Source: Capsaspora owczarzaki ATCC 30864 (taxonomy: Eukaryota > Opisthokonta > Filasterea). Taken from it: a stretch of DNA of 64,000 bases. Position 1 is the stretch's first letter. Every line of letters begins with the position of its first letter. Positions 49,579 through 61,299 of this stretch are shown here, one piece after another. The stretch is from positions 475,534 to 539,533 of the forward strand of contig NW_011887292.1 of NCBI RefSeq assembly GCF_000151315.2, read 5' to 3'. The notes beneath the pieces were generated by a model. It was not told the DNA's origin. It searched no databases and saw nothing but the letters and a program-made list of their open reading frames with translations. Position numbers and translations under genes: made by a program.

Positions 49579-51297
49579 ATGTCCCACTCCAAGCCGCTTG
49601 AATCAAGCCAAGGCCCGCTCGCCTACCTGCAGTCGAACGCAGGCTTTGTTGCCAGCACGGTGGTCGCGCTCGGCGTCGCTGCTGCGATTGTGACGCGCGA
49701 TGCCGCCAGCAAGAACGCCGCGACGGTTTCTGCCGCCATCCAGAACTCGACCGCTGCTCCCCAGGGCTTCCTGATGACCCAGATTGACGCCCTCAGCAAG
49801 CTCGTCGACTCCCACTTGGACGTGACCCCGCTCACCTTCAAGCTGGCCATTGCCGTTCTTGTGCTTGGCGCCATCCTTCTGCTCGACCAGATCAACTACC
49901 GTCGCCGCAAGCAGTCGCTGCCCGGCCCCAAGTGGGTCCCGCCGCTGATTGGCTTCTTCTACGACTCGGTCAACCCCAAGTTTGAGGGCTACATGGCGCA
50001 GTGGAACCTTGGCCGCATCTCGTTCACGTCCGTCTTCCAGCACTTTATCATGATTGGCTCGGACAATGACATTTCGCGCTACTTTTTCAACACACCCGGC
50101 TCGTTCGTGCCCTGCCTCGTCGCCTCGATGAAGACCATCATCTGCCCCGACAACTTTGTCTTCCTTGGCGGCAAGGCGCACGTCGAGTACCGCAAGTCGC
50201 TCAACCCGCTCTTCACCCCCGCCGCACTCACCTCGTACCTGCCTCTCCAGTTCGAGTCGTACCAGAAGCACGTCGACATGTGGCTTGAGAACAAGGGCAA
50301 GTCTCTGCAGTACCAAATACCGATTCGCGAGCTCAACATGGACACGTCCCTCAACGTCTTTTGCGGCAAGTACATGCCCGACGACGTCCGCATGAAGATC
50401 TCTGAGCGCTACTATGACATTACTGCTGCTCTCCAGCTCGTCAACTTCCCCTTCGCCTTCCCCGGCACCAACGTCTACCGCGCCGTCCAAGCCCGCAAGT
50501 ACATTGTCTCTGAAATCCAAAAGTGCGTCGTCCTTGCGCGCGCCTCCATGGCCAAGGGCAACCCTTCCACCTGCCTGCTCGACACCTGGCTCCAGACCCA
50601 ACTTGCCGCCAAGGCCAAGGCCGACGCGGCTGAAGACGACGAGAACTTTGTCCCGCCGCGCCAGTTCTCGGACGCCGAGATGGCGCTGGTCGTGCTGACC
50701 TTCATCTTTGCCTCGCAAGACGCCTCGACCGCCTCCGTCACCTGGATGCTCCAGTGCCTCGCAGACAACCCCGACGTCCTGGCCAAGGTTCGCGAGGAGA
50801 ACGCCCGCGTCCGCCCCAACAACGAGCCCGTCAGCGGCGACAACGTCAAGGACCTCGTCTACACCCGCCAGGTCGCCAAGGAGGTTCTCCGCTACCGCCC
50901 GCCCGTCATCATGGTGCCCTACGCTGCTTCCAAGGACGTTGTCCTCGAGGACGGCACCAAGATTGCCAACGGCACCATTGTCATTCCCTCCATCTACCCG
51001 TCGCTGCACGACCCCAAGGTCTACGCCAACCCCGACAAGTTTGACCCCGACCGCTTTGGCCCCGAGCGCCAGGAGGACATCAAGTCGCCCCGTAACTGGC
51101 TCGTTTTCGGCCACGGCACCCATCTTTGCCTCGGCCGCGAGTACGCCGTCTCGCACCTGCTGGCATTCATGGCCTACATTTCCATGCGCTGCGACTGGAA
51201 GCACAACCGCACCGCCGAGAGTGACGACATTACTGTCTTTGCCACCATCTATCCCAAGGACCAGCTCCACCTTGAGGTGACCGAGCGAACTGCCTAA
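49579..51297 (+). CDS. Cytochrome P450, sterol C-22 desaturase type (CYP61/CYP710)
   Basis: Heme enzyme that introduces the C-22 double bond of ergosterol- or stigmasterol-type sterols, in the ER. One uninterrupted exon of 572 residues. A hydrophobic anchor lies near residues 90-108, followed by the proline hinge PGPKWVPP. The I-helix FASQDASTAS is diagnostic of CYP61/CYP710 rather than CYP51. ExxR reads EVLRYRPP; the PERF-region DPDRFGPER; the heme loop FGHGTHLCLG has C517 as thiolate ligand. It is the only long intronless gene here, and its third codon positions are almost all C or G, unlike its neighbours. High expression would explain that bias; acquisition or retroposition are alternatives. 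A long open antisense frame is a by-product of the bias. Confidence 0.93.
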   Translation: MSHSKPLESSQGPLAYLQSNAGFVASTVVALGVAAAIVTRDAASKNAATVSAAIQNSTAAPQGFLMTQIDALSKLVDSHLDVTPLTFKLAIAVLVLGAILLLDQINYRRRKQSLPGPKWVPPLIGFFYDSVNPKFEGYMAQWNLGRISFTSVFQHFIMIGSDNDISRYFFNTPGSFVPCLVASMKTIICPDNFVFLGGKAHVEYRKSLNPLFTPAALTSYLPLQFESYQKHVDMWLENKGKSLQYQIPIRELNMDTSLNVFCGKYMPDDVRMKISERYYDITAALQLVNFPFAFPGTNVYRAVQARKYIVSEIQKCVVLARASMAKGNPSTCLLDTWLQTQLAAKAKADAAEDDENFVPPRQFSDAEMALVVLTFIFASQDASTASVTWMLQCLADNPDVLAKVREENARVRPNNEPVSGDNVKDLVYTRQVAKEVLRYRPPVIMVPYAASKDVVLEDGTKIANGTIVIPSIYPSLHDPKVYANPDKFDPDRFGPERQEDIKSPRNWLVFGHGTHLCLGREYAVSHLLAFMAYISMRCDWKHNRTAESDDITVFATIYPKDQLHLEVTERTA

Positions 51298-51710
51298 ATG
51301 TCCTTTGAAATTGTTGTGGAAAGCGGTATTGTATTGGTTAAATTTGTTTTTTTGTTCGGCGTGAGTTTGTTATTTGTCGTCGTTCCTCGATTTGTATTTT
51401 TTTCTTCTTCTTCCATCCCTGCTCCCCCCAACCAAATTGCGTTGGATGTGGGGATGTTTTTCATTAAACCCTACAGTATGAAACCCTTTCGTGTTGACCA
51501 AAAGTTGACAACAGTTGACAAAAAAGTTGGCAAAGTTTCACTTTTTTGCCGTTATTCCTTTCTAGCAAAAATCCCATCCATCTTATCACGCACCCCCATC
51601 GATCTTTCGAATTCATAGTTCGCACATTTTTCTGCTCTCCAACCCGTACCAAAGGCAGAACCTTACTGCCCAGTCGAGTTTGTGGGCAAATCAGTCGACC
51701 AGACCAGAAA
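51298..51710. other. Intergenic, P450 3' region and VPS39 leader
   Basis: T-rich sequence with an ATTAAA-like element near 51464. No gene is supported. Confidence 0.5.
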
Positions 51711-54700
51711 ATGAGCGCAGCGACAGCAGCCGCGGTCGGAGGGACGAGCTCAGTGACGCCCTTCCAGCTCGTGCCCATGATTGAGAACGTGATTGAGGAT
51801 CGCTCGTCCAAGGCCGAGGTAAGGGGTCGGGATGGGGTGGTGGACGGGCACCAGCGGACGGAGACCTACAAAGCTCAAAGCTCGTTTCTTTGTGCTGCTG
51901 TGCATTTGGCTGCAGATCACGAGCGTCGAGCTCTGGGACAACAACGTCTACGTCGGCACATCAGACGGCTTCCTTCTCTACTTTGTTCTCGAACGCGGCG
52001 TGTCGCCCACCGGCAAGACGACCTACCAAAGCCGCCTCGAGTCCAAGAAGCATCTCGGTCAGAATTTGTTTTTTTATTGTCTATTTTGCTTGGTTTGACC
52101 ATTGTGTCGCTGTGCTGGGGGGGGGGGTGTCTGTCGCTCAGGATCCATGGACTTTTGTTAATATTGCAAGAGCGACGATGTGAAGGATACGGCGGATTGC
52201 TGACCTGTTGACAAAATCTCGGCCTGACACAGGTTTGGGCAAGAAGGCCGTGGACAAGATTCTCGCCGTTCCTCGCCACCAAAAGCTGGTCGTGGTGTGC
52301 AATGGGACGATGATCATCATGCACATGTACAACCTGAAGGTGGATACGTCGGCGAACGGGACGCTCAAGAATGTGGGGCTGGTTTGTCACGACGAGGCGT
52401 CGCGATCGCGGTCCAGTTTGGTGGTTGCGCGCCGAAAGTCTGCCACTGCAAAGGCCCTGTGCTTGTACCGGCTGACGGAAGAGCTCACGGGCGACGCAGA
52501 GTTGCCGGTGCCAGAGCTGCCACTTGCGATGGCTCGGTTTGGCAATGCCATTTGTCTCGCCTTTCCTCGCGCCTATTCGATGATGCACATTGATCAGGGA
52601 GCAATGATTGAGCTCTTTGCATTCGACGTGCAAGTCACTCGGCCAGCTGTGAAGGTTGTGGGTGCAGGCGAATTCTTGCTCGGTGTCACAACCTCCCTCG
52701 ACACCCTTGCCATGTTTGTGTCCGAGGCTGGCACGCCCTCACGCGCTCCGCTCCAGCTGTCATCAAACCCCCTCGGTGTCGGCTACAATCACCCGTACGT
52801 GGTCTCCATGTGCGACGATGTGGTACAAGTCCACAGCACCATCGATCAGCTGCTCAAGCAATCCGTGCCCTTCCGAAGCGGCCGTACACTGACCGACTGC
52901 AACGGCAACATTGTAGCGGCTACGCATCAAGTCATCTATGCACTGGATCCGGTGCCAGTCTCGTCTCAAATCCAAGGCATGCTCCGTGAGCGGCGGGTTA
53001 GCGAGGCCTTAACGCTTGCGGATGAAGCGCTTCCGCACGATTCCGATGATTTTGACGGCCAGAAGCGGGTGAGTAGAGTTTGTCAGTGACGTTTATTTTG
53101 TGTGTGTGGGGAGAGGGAGGAAGGGAATGCTTAGGTTGCATTAGCCGCTGAGTCGCCTCTTCTCAACTCTTTTTTTTTTTTTGCCCCTTCTGCTTTTTCA
53201 AATTAGAGACGCGCCCTACGACGCATCCAACAACAAGCTGGCTTTGTCTATTTGGCAATGCAATCGTTCGAGCAAGCAGAAGAAATGTTTACAAAAAGCC
53301 TACTCGATCCGCGCGAATTGGTCGTATTATGCCCATGGCTGATGCCCAAGTTGAGCATGTTTCGTCCAGAACGTCCACCACTGCACGCGTTCCAAGATAT
53401 GAAGGGCGTTGTTGGCGAAACGCCCGAAGCCATGCACAGTGCACATGCCTTCCTGCTCAAGTATCTTGAGTCTATTCGCGACACACGGCTTGCGATCGGG
53501 AAGCGAGACGAAATTGACACGGCGCTGCTTCGTATGTACGCCGATGCGGCCGCTGCAACTCTACCAGACACCAACTTTATTTCCCAAACAGTACGACCGG
53601 GCGTGGGGCTGTCCTTGGAGAGCAGCAACGGAGCCACGACCAAATCGGACGTTGCGATTGGCTCCTCGAGCATGGCAACATCCTCCTCGGGCGCTGCGAC
53701 CGAGCCGGACAGCAGCAAAGCGCAGCACCGCTATGCAAAGCAAAAGCTGCTCAAACGTCTCCGGGATCACCAAAGCAAGCTGCAACTCACTCCCAGCAAG
53801 GTTGTGTCGCCCGAAATGTCGCGGCTGATTGCATTTGTGAATCAGCCCAACAGCTGTGCGGCAGAGGACTGCGAGGACCATCTGCAGCAACGACAGTTGT
53901 ACCACGCCTTGGCGCTCTTTTGCGCTCATACCGGCAAGGTGCGCAAGGCGCTCGACACTTGGCTTCAGCTGGACGAGAAGCGGTTGGCCGACCCGTCGTA
54001 CGGCGGCCTTGGCCACATGATTGACCTTTTGCGCACGACGACCAGCGTCGAGCTGGTGCGCCGCTTTGGAGAGTACGTGCTGCATCAGGATCCGCGCGAG
54101 GGTGCCAGAATATTTACCGAGCGACTTGATTTGGTGCGCGCAAGCGACGATGCCTCCATTCTATCGCCATCGTCCTCTGCTTCTCTGCCAGCCTCTTCGT
54201 CGGCAGTTGCGCAGTCTGTTTCGCTCGGCCAAAGTGCACCCGTGCAGGTACCGCTACAACTCGCTCCAGACGACATTCTTGAATTTCTGGGCAAGTTTGG
54301 CCGAATCCCGGTCGTTGCGTACCTCGAGTTTCTCTTGCAAAACTTGTCCTTGGAGGAAAAGTATCACACGCAGTTAGCTCTGCTCTACCTTGACGACGTC
54401 CAGGAGCAGTTCAAGCTTGTCAAAAGCTCGCAGGCGACAGACGACGATCGGCAAAACCTGTCTGATGCGCGTGGACGCTTGGCCGAGCTGCTGGAGACGT
54501 CCAACTACTACCGCGTTCCAGTGCTACTCGGTCGGATTCGTGACACTGAGCTGTACTCTGAGTGTGCGATTCTTTACGGCAAGGTACGAAAGGGCGCTTG
54601 TTCGTTGTGGTTTTGTTTTTGCTCTTTTGAGCTCGCTCGTTTGGTTGGGGCTCGCACTTGTCGCGTCATTCATTCTTGTTTTTTTGGACGTAGATGGACG

Positions 54701-55535
54701 AGCACGAAAAGGCGCTCTCGATTCTCGTGCATCGATTGCAGGATTTCAAAGGCGCTGAACGGTATTGCGCCGTGACGCAGGGCGTTGGGCGAGAATTTCG
54801 TCGCAATTTGTATCTCACACTGTTAAAGGTGTACATGACTCCGGTGGGAGGGTAAGCATCCTCGTTCTGGTTGTCGAGATGGCCATGATTGATTTTTGCG
54901 CTGATCCCTCGTTTTTTTTTTTTTTGTTTGTTTGTTTGTTTGTTTTTCAACCAGCGGCGAGCCGCTCGTCATCCCGGCTGTTGACCTGCTGAACAACCAA
55001 GGGTCTCATTTTGACGTCGCGAAGGTACTCATTCACCCATTTCTTTCTCTTTTGCTGTTACGTTGTGTTTCCGAAACATGCGTTTCTGACATTGTTTGCC
55101 CTTGCAGGTCATGGAACTGCTCCCGTCAGACTGGTCTATCAATCTCGTCAGCCAGTTTTTACAGCGCGGCATAGACGAAAATCTGCGACACGCACGAGAG
55201 TTGATGATTGTCAAGAATTTGCTTCGCGCGCAGTACATTTCGGTTTGTGTTTTTCTTTCGGCTCTCTTGGATGGTATCGAGACTGCATTTCGACAACATG
55301 ACTTACATTTGTTTTTTCGATGCTTCATTAGACGCGCAACGAACAGCTCTCGCTGCGTCGAGGAGGAGTCCTGGTCACGGAATCGACCACTTGCAATGTG
55401 TGCAGCAAGTTGTTTTCGCATGATGCAGCCGTTGTGCGCTATCCAAATGGCGTCGTATGCCATCTACACTGCTGTCGACCCAACAAGTCCGAGTGTCCGG
55501 TGACTGGCGTGTTTTTCAATCGCGAGCGTCGGTAG
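51711..55535 (+). CDS. VPS39: VPS39/Vam6, HOPS subunit
   Basis: HOPS tethering-complex subunit that binds Rab7/Ypt7 on late endosomes and vacuoles. Eight exons, 51711-51818, 51916-52057, 52233-53068, 53207-54583, 54694-54851, 54955-55024, 55108-55242, 55332-55535, give about 1009 residues. The N-terminal CNH beta-propeller (about 1-330) starts after PFQLVPMIENV and includes WDNNVYVGTSDGFLLYF. An alpha-solenoid with clathrin-heavy-chain-like repeats follows, containing RLAELLETSNYY and YLTLLKVYMTP. The C-terminus is the VPS39 zinc knuckle: CNVCSK, ARYPNG-like RYPNGVVCHLHC, and a final CPVTG. Ser-rich inserts interrupt the solenoid near residues 520-560 and 720-750. The C-terminal knuckle distinguishes it from TGFBRAP1/VPS3. 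Confidence 0.94.
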
Positions 55536-55740
55536 CTCTTGATTGTTTGTTTGTTGCTTTTTTTTTTTCATTTCGAGGGTTTTGTGTTGTGCGCAGACTC
55601 TCTTTGTTCAATATCATGTACTATTTCCCCGCCCCCCTTCTTCACAGCTCCTGATACAGCATGCTTTGTCTGAGTATTTTCGGTGCTGTCCAGCCAGTCC
55701 CTTTTTTTTTTTTTCTTCCTTCGTCTTTCTCCTTCAAGCA

Positions 55741-57965
55741 ATGCAGGCCATCACCCCCGCCGGTCTCGAGGGCCTTGCCAAGTACAAGTACTCGAGCGTC
55801 GACAGCGTGCGTTTGTACCGAGTGCATGCAGTGCTTCTCGTTGATCCCATTTGCGTCGCTCGTGATGATGGCTGGCCCCTTTTTTCGTCGGATCTCTTCC
55901 TCCCGCCTCCGCTGTTGAGCACCCACCCCCCGCTCTCTTCTAAACCGAGCCACGCAGTCATTTGATGATGAGGGTTGAGTTTTGCGACCGAACGCGGGGA
56001 TGGCGATCGTCGCACTTTTCACAGCGACATGCGTTGTCTTCCGTTGGCTGTTTTTTTTTTTTTTTTTTTCCTTTCTTCTAGTCGTAAGATCAAGGAGCTG
56101 GGTCGAGTGTGATGTGCCATTGGGGCGTTGGATGACAAGTACGCACCACCATTCGACATCGACATCGACATCGACATCGACTCCGCCCCCCCCCCCCTCA
56201 CCTCTTCACCTAATGAATCGTGCTCGTATCTCGTCGATTCGCATTATTTTTGTTTTTTATTATCATTTTATTCTTGTTTTCCCGCCAAATCCCAATGTCG
56301 CTGCGCTTGTTCGGACTTTGCGTTTCGTGATTGAGGAGCTGTGCAATTTGAGCACTTGATGGGTTGACATCCTATGCCACTGTGACTGTAGCAGCGCAGC
56401 CTCAGGACAATCTCTGAATCTCACCCTTGATCATCCATCCCCTCTCCATCTGCTTTGCTGCCGAATAGTCACCGCTGTCCAACCAAGTGATGCACCCGTT
56501 CTGGAACTTTTGCGTCAAGTACTTTATTCCGATCTGGCTGGCGCCGAACGTGCTCACCTTTGCCGGCTTTCTGTGCTTGCTTGGCAACTACCTGGTCTCA
56601 TGGTACTACGACCCCGACCTGACCATGGCCACCCTCAACCTGAACTCGGTCCCGCAGTACGTTTGGTTCCTCATGTCGTTTGCGCACTTCATGTCGCACA
56701 CGCTTGACGGCTGCGACGGCAAGCAAGCGCGCAAAACTGGCAAATCCACCCCGCTTGGCGAGCTCATGGTAAGCCTCAAAGACACTCATGCACGAGTGCT
56801 ATCGAGAGCTGTTTGAGACATTTCTTATGAGAGCGCTGACCCGCTGTTCTTTTCTTGCTTTTTTTTTTTCAAAATCAAAATTTGACTCGTGCTCCACAGG
56901 ATCACGGTCTGGACAGCATGGCCGCTTGGCTCCAGATGATCACTGCTGCTTCTGCTGTCGGCGTTGCTGGCTACCCGTGGGTTTTGTACACCATCACATG
57001 CGGCGTTGTCCTCTCCTTCTATCTGACCCACTGGGAAAAGTACAACACTGGCGTTCTGTTCCTCCCTTGGACTTACGACGCGAGCCAACTGCTCGTCACG
57101 AGCGTCTACCTGCTTGCTGGACTGTTTGGTACCCAGTTCTTCACCGCGCCGCTGCTCGATCTGAGCGCGCTCCACGAGTCGTGGACCCAAGTCAGCATTC
57201 TGCACATTTTCATTGTCACTTCGTACGTCTCCATCCTCATGCAGCCCATCCAGTCGGTCATTAATATTGTCTCGGCTCCCAAGCGTCTGCACGGCTTTGT
57301 TGACGGCTTTATGCCTCTCGTACCGCTCATTGCCATGTTTGCCTTTTTCACCTTCTGGGCCTACGCGTCGCCCGCCAACCTCTTGGTCTCCAACGGTCGA
57401 GTTCTGCTGACTGCACTTGGTCTCGCCTTCTCGAACTTGACTGTAAGGGTTTTCATTGATTGTGTTGTTGGTTGGTTGTTGGGATGTGCGCCCCTTTTCG
57501 ATGACTTCAAGGCAACGGTCGTTGAGCTGATTTGGCAAAAAGTATCTCAAACTAACCCTGTCGTATTTCCGTGTTTCCGTGCTTCTGTGTAACGCAACTT
57601 GCAGTGCCAACTGATTGTCTCCCAAATGACAAGCCAAATCCACCGAAGCAACAACTTGATCTTGGCTCCTCTGCCTTTCATTGCCGGTGCCATCTACTGG
57701 GGCTTTGTTGTTTCGCCCGCCGTCGACACTTGGGTGCTCTATGGCTACACTCTCTTTGCAGCACTCTTGCACGTTTCTTATGGAGTCAACTTGGTGAGTC
57801 ACCGAGTGCCGATGTGTTTGTTTCTCCTGATTTGTCTTCTTGCTTTCATGTTGCTCATTTGGGAGGTTTTGTTTTCAGGTCCAAACCATCTGCCAGCACA
57901 TCAACATTTACTGCTTTAGCATCACGTCGACACCCCGTCCAGTTGCTAACAAGAAACAAAAGTAA
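55741..57965 (+). CDS. Ethanolamine/choline phosphotransferase (CDP-alcohol family)
   Basis: Final enzyme of the CDP-ethanolamine or CDP-choline branch, joining the head group to diacylglycerol in the ER/Golgi membrane. Five exons, 55741-55806, 56469-56768, 56900-57442, 57605-57793, 57879-57965, give about 394 residues. The catalytic motif D-G-x2-A-R-x8-G-x3-D-x3-D is complete: D105, G106, A109, R110, G119, D123, D127. LSHWEKYNTG-type sequence THWEKYNTGVLFLPW and KYKYSSVDS, PLSNQVMHPFWN match animal EPT1/CEPT1. About eight to ten membrane segments are present. The C-terminus has no selenocysteine extension of the human SELENOI type. Head-group preference cannot be told. Confidence 0.94.
56154..56181 (+). 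repeat. (CGACAT)n short repeat
   Basis: Four to five CGACAT units lie in intron 1 of the phosphotransferase gene. Confidence 0.85.
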
Positions 57966-58119
57966 TGCGTGTGTGTGTGTGTCCTACTTTTATTCAATGT
58001 CGAATTATTACTTTCTTGCTGTTCCATTTTCTCAAATCGCATTCACCATCGAAAATTCATAACATGCAAAGTAATGCCTTCTTCGGTTGCCAGTCCTTGT
58101 TTTGATACAGTCGACATCC

Positions 58120-58566
58120 ATGTCCGACTCTGATTCCAACGATGAAGCAGATCGCGACATTCAACTGATCGTGGAAGCGAATGACATTGTCAAGGACGCA
58201 GCAAACCACGTTACGAGCATTGCCGTCTCGTCTCCCGCCACAGACGATCTTGTTACGCTTGTGCTGACGACTCTGGAGCAGCGCGACTGTCGGATTGAGC
58301 TCACCGTCGATGGGCTGAAGGTGAGAATTGGCTGCTACTGCATCTGAGCCGAATGAGCGCGACCATCGTCTCGGATCTCACTCCTTCCACTTCGAAAACT
58401 TGGACCCTGCCAGATAATATCCATGTCTGGACCAGCCGATAAAGCTGTTGGCTCGACGTTCGAGTCCATCCAAGCGCTGTTGAGTTGCATCAGTCCAAAG
58501 TTTCGGGGTGCGTTTGCAGGCGATCTGGCAAGTCGTCTCGCCGCTCTCGCAGAGTCATCACAATGA
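58120..58566 (+). CDS. GSKIP-domain protein
   Basis: Small protein whose animal relative, GSKIP, binds GSK3-beta and the PKA regulatory subunit. Two exons, 58120-58320 and 58414-58566, give about 117 residues, close to the human length. The N-terminus is acidic (SDSDSNDEADRD). The domain reads EANDIVKDAANHV, then RIELTVDGLK, and the C-terminal helix ISPKFRGAFAGDLASRLAAL, which matches the GSK3-binding end of GSKIP (SPxYREAFGxxLxxRLxAL). The same domain also occurs in CLUH/TIF31 proteins, but the short stand-alone length points to GSKIP. Codons at the junction are in phase. Confidence 0.88.
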
Positions 58567-58824
58567 TGATGCTTGTGTGTGTTGATCATGCTACAAAGTG
58601 TAAAGATTTTAAGTTATAGCAACAACAGCATAGCATTTTCTTTTTGGGTCTGGGGGCAATAACGAATGGAAAGGGAATTTTTGGATGTTTGACTGATATT
58701 TCCAGATACACGGATATCATACAAACACAACTACAACATCAAGAGACAGCTGCACAAGAGGATACACTGATTGACACAGAAATGCCAAGGGAGGGGCGAG
58801 GGGAAAAAGGCAGTTCTCCCGCTT

Positions 58825-60309
58825 TTAAAGAGGCACTTGCTGTTGCAAGCACGACACCGACTCGCCATTGTGGATGCGACGGATGGCCTCGGCAATCAGC
58901 GGAGTAACGTCAATCACCTTGAGCTTGGGGCAGAGAGCCACCTTGTCAGCCACCGGGACTGAGTTGGTGACTGCCAGCTCGTCAACGTCAGAGTTGTTCA
59001 GAATGTCCAGCGCATCGCCAGACATCAAGCCGTGCGTTGCCAGGCCATAGACCTTGGTAGCGCCGCGCTTCTTGAGAAGCGTTGCAGCTGATGCGAACGA
59101 TTTGGCGGAATCAAGGAGGTCGTCCTATAAGGCGCGAGTGCAATAGAACGTTCATAAACGTCAACCACGGCACTACAACAAGCGACAAACGACAAAGGCA
59201 CACCGCCCTCCTCCCCCCTTAATCAACACATAACGACCAAGGGCTACAACAACAACAACAGCAACAACAACAGCAACAAATCTTACCACAATAATGGCAA
59301 CGCGGCCCTTCACATCGCCAACTAGAACAAGCTCGCCGTGCTCTCCGTCAGCAGGCTGCGAAATGTGTGAGTGTCCAGCATCTTGGTGGACAATGGCGAA
59401 ATCGAGACGCAGCTCGTCGGCAATCGAAGTGACGCTGAGCAACAGAACAAACAAGCAAAACAAAAACAAAGGACAAACATGCCCGATTGACAAAGATCAG
59501 CAAACTGTCAACAGGGCACGTATTGGACGACTGCAACGTCGCATGCAAACAGCAGCATCAATTGGAAAAACAAAAGGGCTCACCGCTTTGCGCCGCCGGC
59601 GTTCTTGGAAACAATGACGGCGGTTTGCGAGTCAGGAATGCGGTCGCGAATGTACTTGACGATGAAAGGCTTGGAGGAAAGGTTGTCGATCGGGAAGTCA
59701 AAGAAGCCCTGGATGTGGGTAGCGTGCAAATCCAGTGTGACAACTTGGGTGACACCGGCCACCTTGAGCATCATCGCCAGCAGCTTGGCGGGAATGGCGC
59801 TGCGAGCAGCCTTCTTTTTGCTCTGTGCGTGCGTGTGTGATCAAGCGATGTGAGATGCAACGCTTCAGAGCAGATTTTGTTTGGATTTCCCCTTTCGTGA
59901 AACTTTACCTGCTTGGAGTAAGGGAAGTATGGGATGACGGCCACAACGCGCTTGGCAGATGCAGTCTTGCAGGCGTTGATCATGATCAGCAGCTCCATGA
60001 TCATGTCATTGACCTCTCTGGAGGAGGACGTGGATTGGTTCCAAGGAAATGAGAAGCAAGAAGTGCAAAAAGAGTGTAGGTTTGGTGGCCAAACCTTGAA
60101 TGACTTACCCATAGCCACTTTGAATGATAAAGACATCTTCCTCGCGGACGGACACCTTGATTTCGACGGTGGTTTCTGTTATTGAACACAGAGTTGACGT
60201 CGATGTGAGTGGGCGGGTTGCGCAAGCGACAAGGCGGCATGGCGAACGCAACGTACCTTGGTTGGCGAATTTGCCGACTTGCGCAGCAGACAGCGGGACG
60301 CCGAGACGT
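58825..60309 (-). CDS. PRPP synthetase-family protein, possibly associated-protein (PRPSAP) type; 5' end in assembly gap
   Basis: Family that makes phosphoribosyl pyrophosphate from ribose-5-phosphate and ATP, or regulates the enzyme that does. Minus-strand exons with frame kept: 60309-60257, 60175-60109, 60017-59909, 59822-59584, 59434-59287, 59124-58825, about 305 residues. Upstream coding is missing or in the gap at 60556-60655. Conserved segments: MELLIMINACK, AVIPYFPYSKQ, TLDLHATHIQGFFDFPID, AGGAKR, VGDVKGRVAIIVDD and IRRIHNGES. The ribose-phosphate loop, VDDxxDTGGT in active enzymes, reads VDDLLDSAKS, much like human PRPSAP1/2 (VDDIIDDVES). FPYSKQ and ERGA-like KKRGATK also fit PRPSAP, while the GGAKR segment and lack of the long insert fit the enzyme. 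It may therefore be a non-catalytic subunit. The 5' exon joined to codon two-thirds at 60309 is not identified. Confidence 0.88.
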
Positions 60310-60555
60310 CTGGTCGGAATGAAACACACGCGAGTTTGGAGGGGGGGGGGGAAAGGGGAATGTTTGCAGTTAGAGATACAGTATCGCAATGCAAAGGGTC
60401 GTTCAACTGAGCCCAGTGTGTGTGTGTGTGTGTGGAGGAAGAAGAACAGGAAAAAAAAAAGAGAAAAAGAAAAAAAAGGCAGAGGCAGCACATTGCCAGC
60501 ACCGACAGCCAGCGCTCCAAACGACGGACACGGGCGGGATTCATCGCTAGGAACA

Positions 60556-60655
60556 NNNNNNNNNNNNNNNNNNNNNNNNNNNNNNNNNNNNNNNNNNNNN
60601 NNNNNNNNNNNNNNNNNNNNNNNNNNNNNNNNNNNNNNNNNNNNNNNNNNNNNNN
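60556..60655. other. Assembly gap, 100 N
   Basis: Exactly 100 N, the usual size for a gap of unknown length. It falls in the 5' part of the PRPP synthetase-family gene and interrupts the frame upstream of it. Confidence 0.99.
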
Positions 60656-61290
60656 GCTGCTCGTATGCTGCCGTCGACCAGCGGACCGAGTTTGACAATT
60701 GGGATGGAGGATCGCTGCGGAGTGCCTGGAGTGCCTGAGCTGGTCGATGCGAAAGAGCCCTCCGCGGCTCCGACCGGCGCTCCTGCCACAGCACTAGCGG
60801 CAATCGTAGCAGCGTTGGCCGATGAAGCATTCGGCGCGTGCGCCAAAGCAGAGGAAGCCGAAGCCGCATCTGCCAATGGCGAGTGATGACTGCTGCTGCC
60901 GGAGCTGCTGCTGCTGGCTTTCGGCTCAACCAGATGCAGCCACTTTGCAGGGCGCGACGGAGACGACGGCAGAGGGCCATGGACGTGGCTCAATCCACCG
61001 ACAGACGCTGCTCCCATGGTGGCGGCAGACGCGCGTGGAGGCGAGGCAGGCGTCGGTCCGTCCTGATTCTGAGTCTGGTGGTGGTGCTGCTGCTGCAGAT
61101 GTGCGTGCAGCGGAGAGCTTGGTCGCGACGAGATCAAGATGATTGGAGATGCTGGATCCGACGTCAAGTGATGCGCGTGCGACCGGTGGGGGTGCACATG
61201 CGGCTGCTGCGGCTGCTGCTGCTGCTGCTGCTGCTGCAGTTGGTTGGAGTTGTCGTTGGACGCCGTTTTTGAATGAGAGAAGAAAATGAA
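60656..61290 (-). CDS. Possible 5' coding exon of the PRPP synthetase-family gene, low complexity
   Basis: An open minus-strand frame runs from about 61299 into the gap. It is rich in Gln, His, Pro, Ser and Ala, with a poly-Gln run near its start, and ends at the gap with a segment reading SIPIVKLGPLVDGS. The first codon is not ATG; the first in-frame ATG is at the MGAASVGG segment. It could be an N-terminal extension of the downstream gene, or a separate gene whose end is lost in the gap. The Ala/Ser-rich content alone does not prove coding. Confidence 0.4.
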
Positions 61291-61299
61291 CTGGCACAC

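Noticed and set aside
49603-51270. 555-residue open frame antisense to the P450 gene
   Set aside because: A by-product of extreme C/G third positions in the P450 coding strand; its translation is Val/Gly/Leu-rich without motifs.
57879-57965. Possible selenoprotein extension of the phosphotransferase, as in human SELENOI
   Set aside because: The frame ends in TAA after a Lys-rich tail; there is no in-frame TGA before it and I saw no SECIS-like element nearby.
59240-59285. CAA/CAG-type repeat considered as a CRISPR-like or coding repeat
   Set aside because: Short AAC/AGC microsatellite in an intron of the PRPP synthetase-family gene; no spacer structure.
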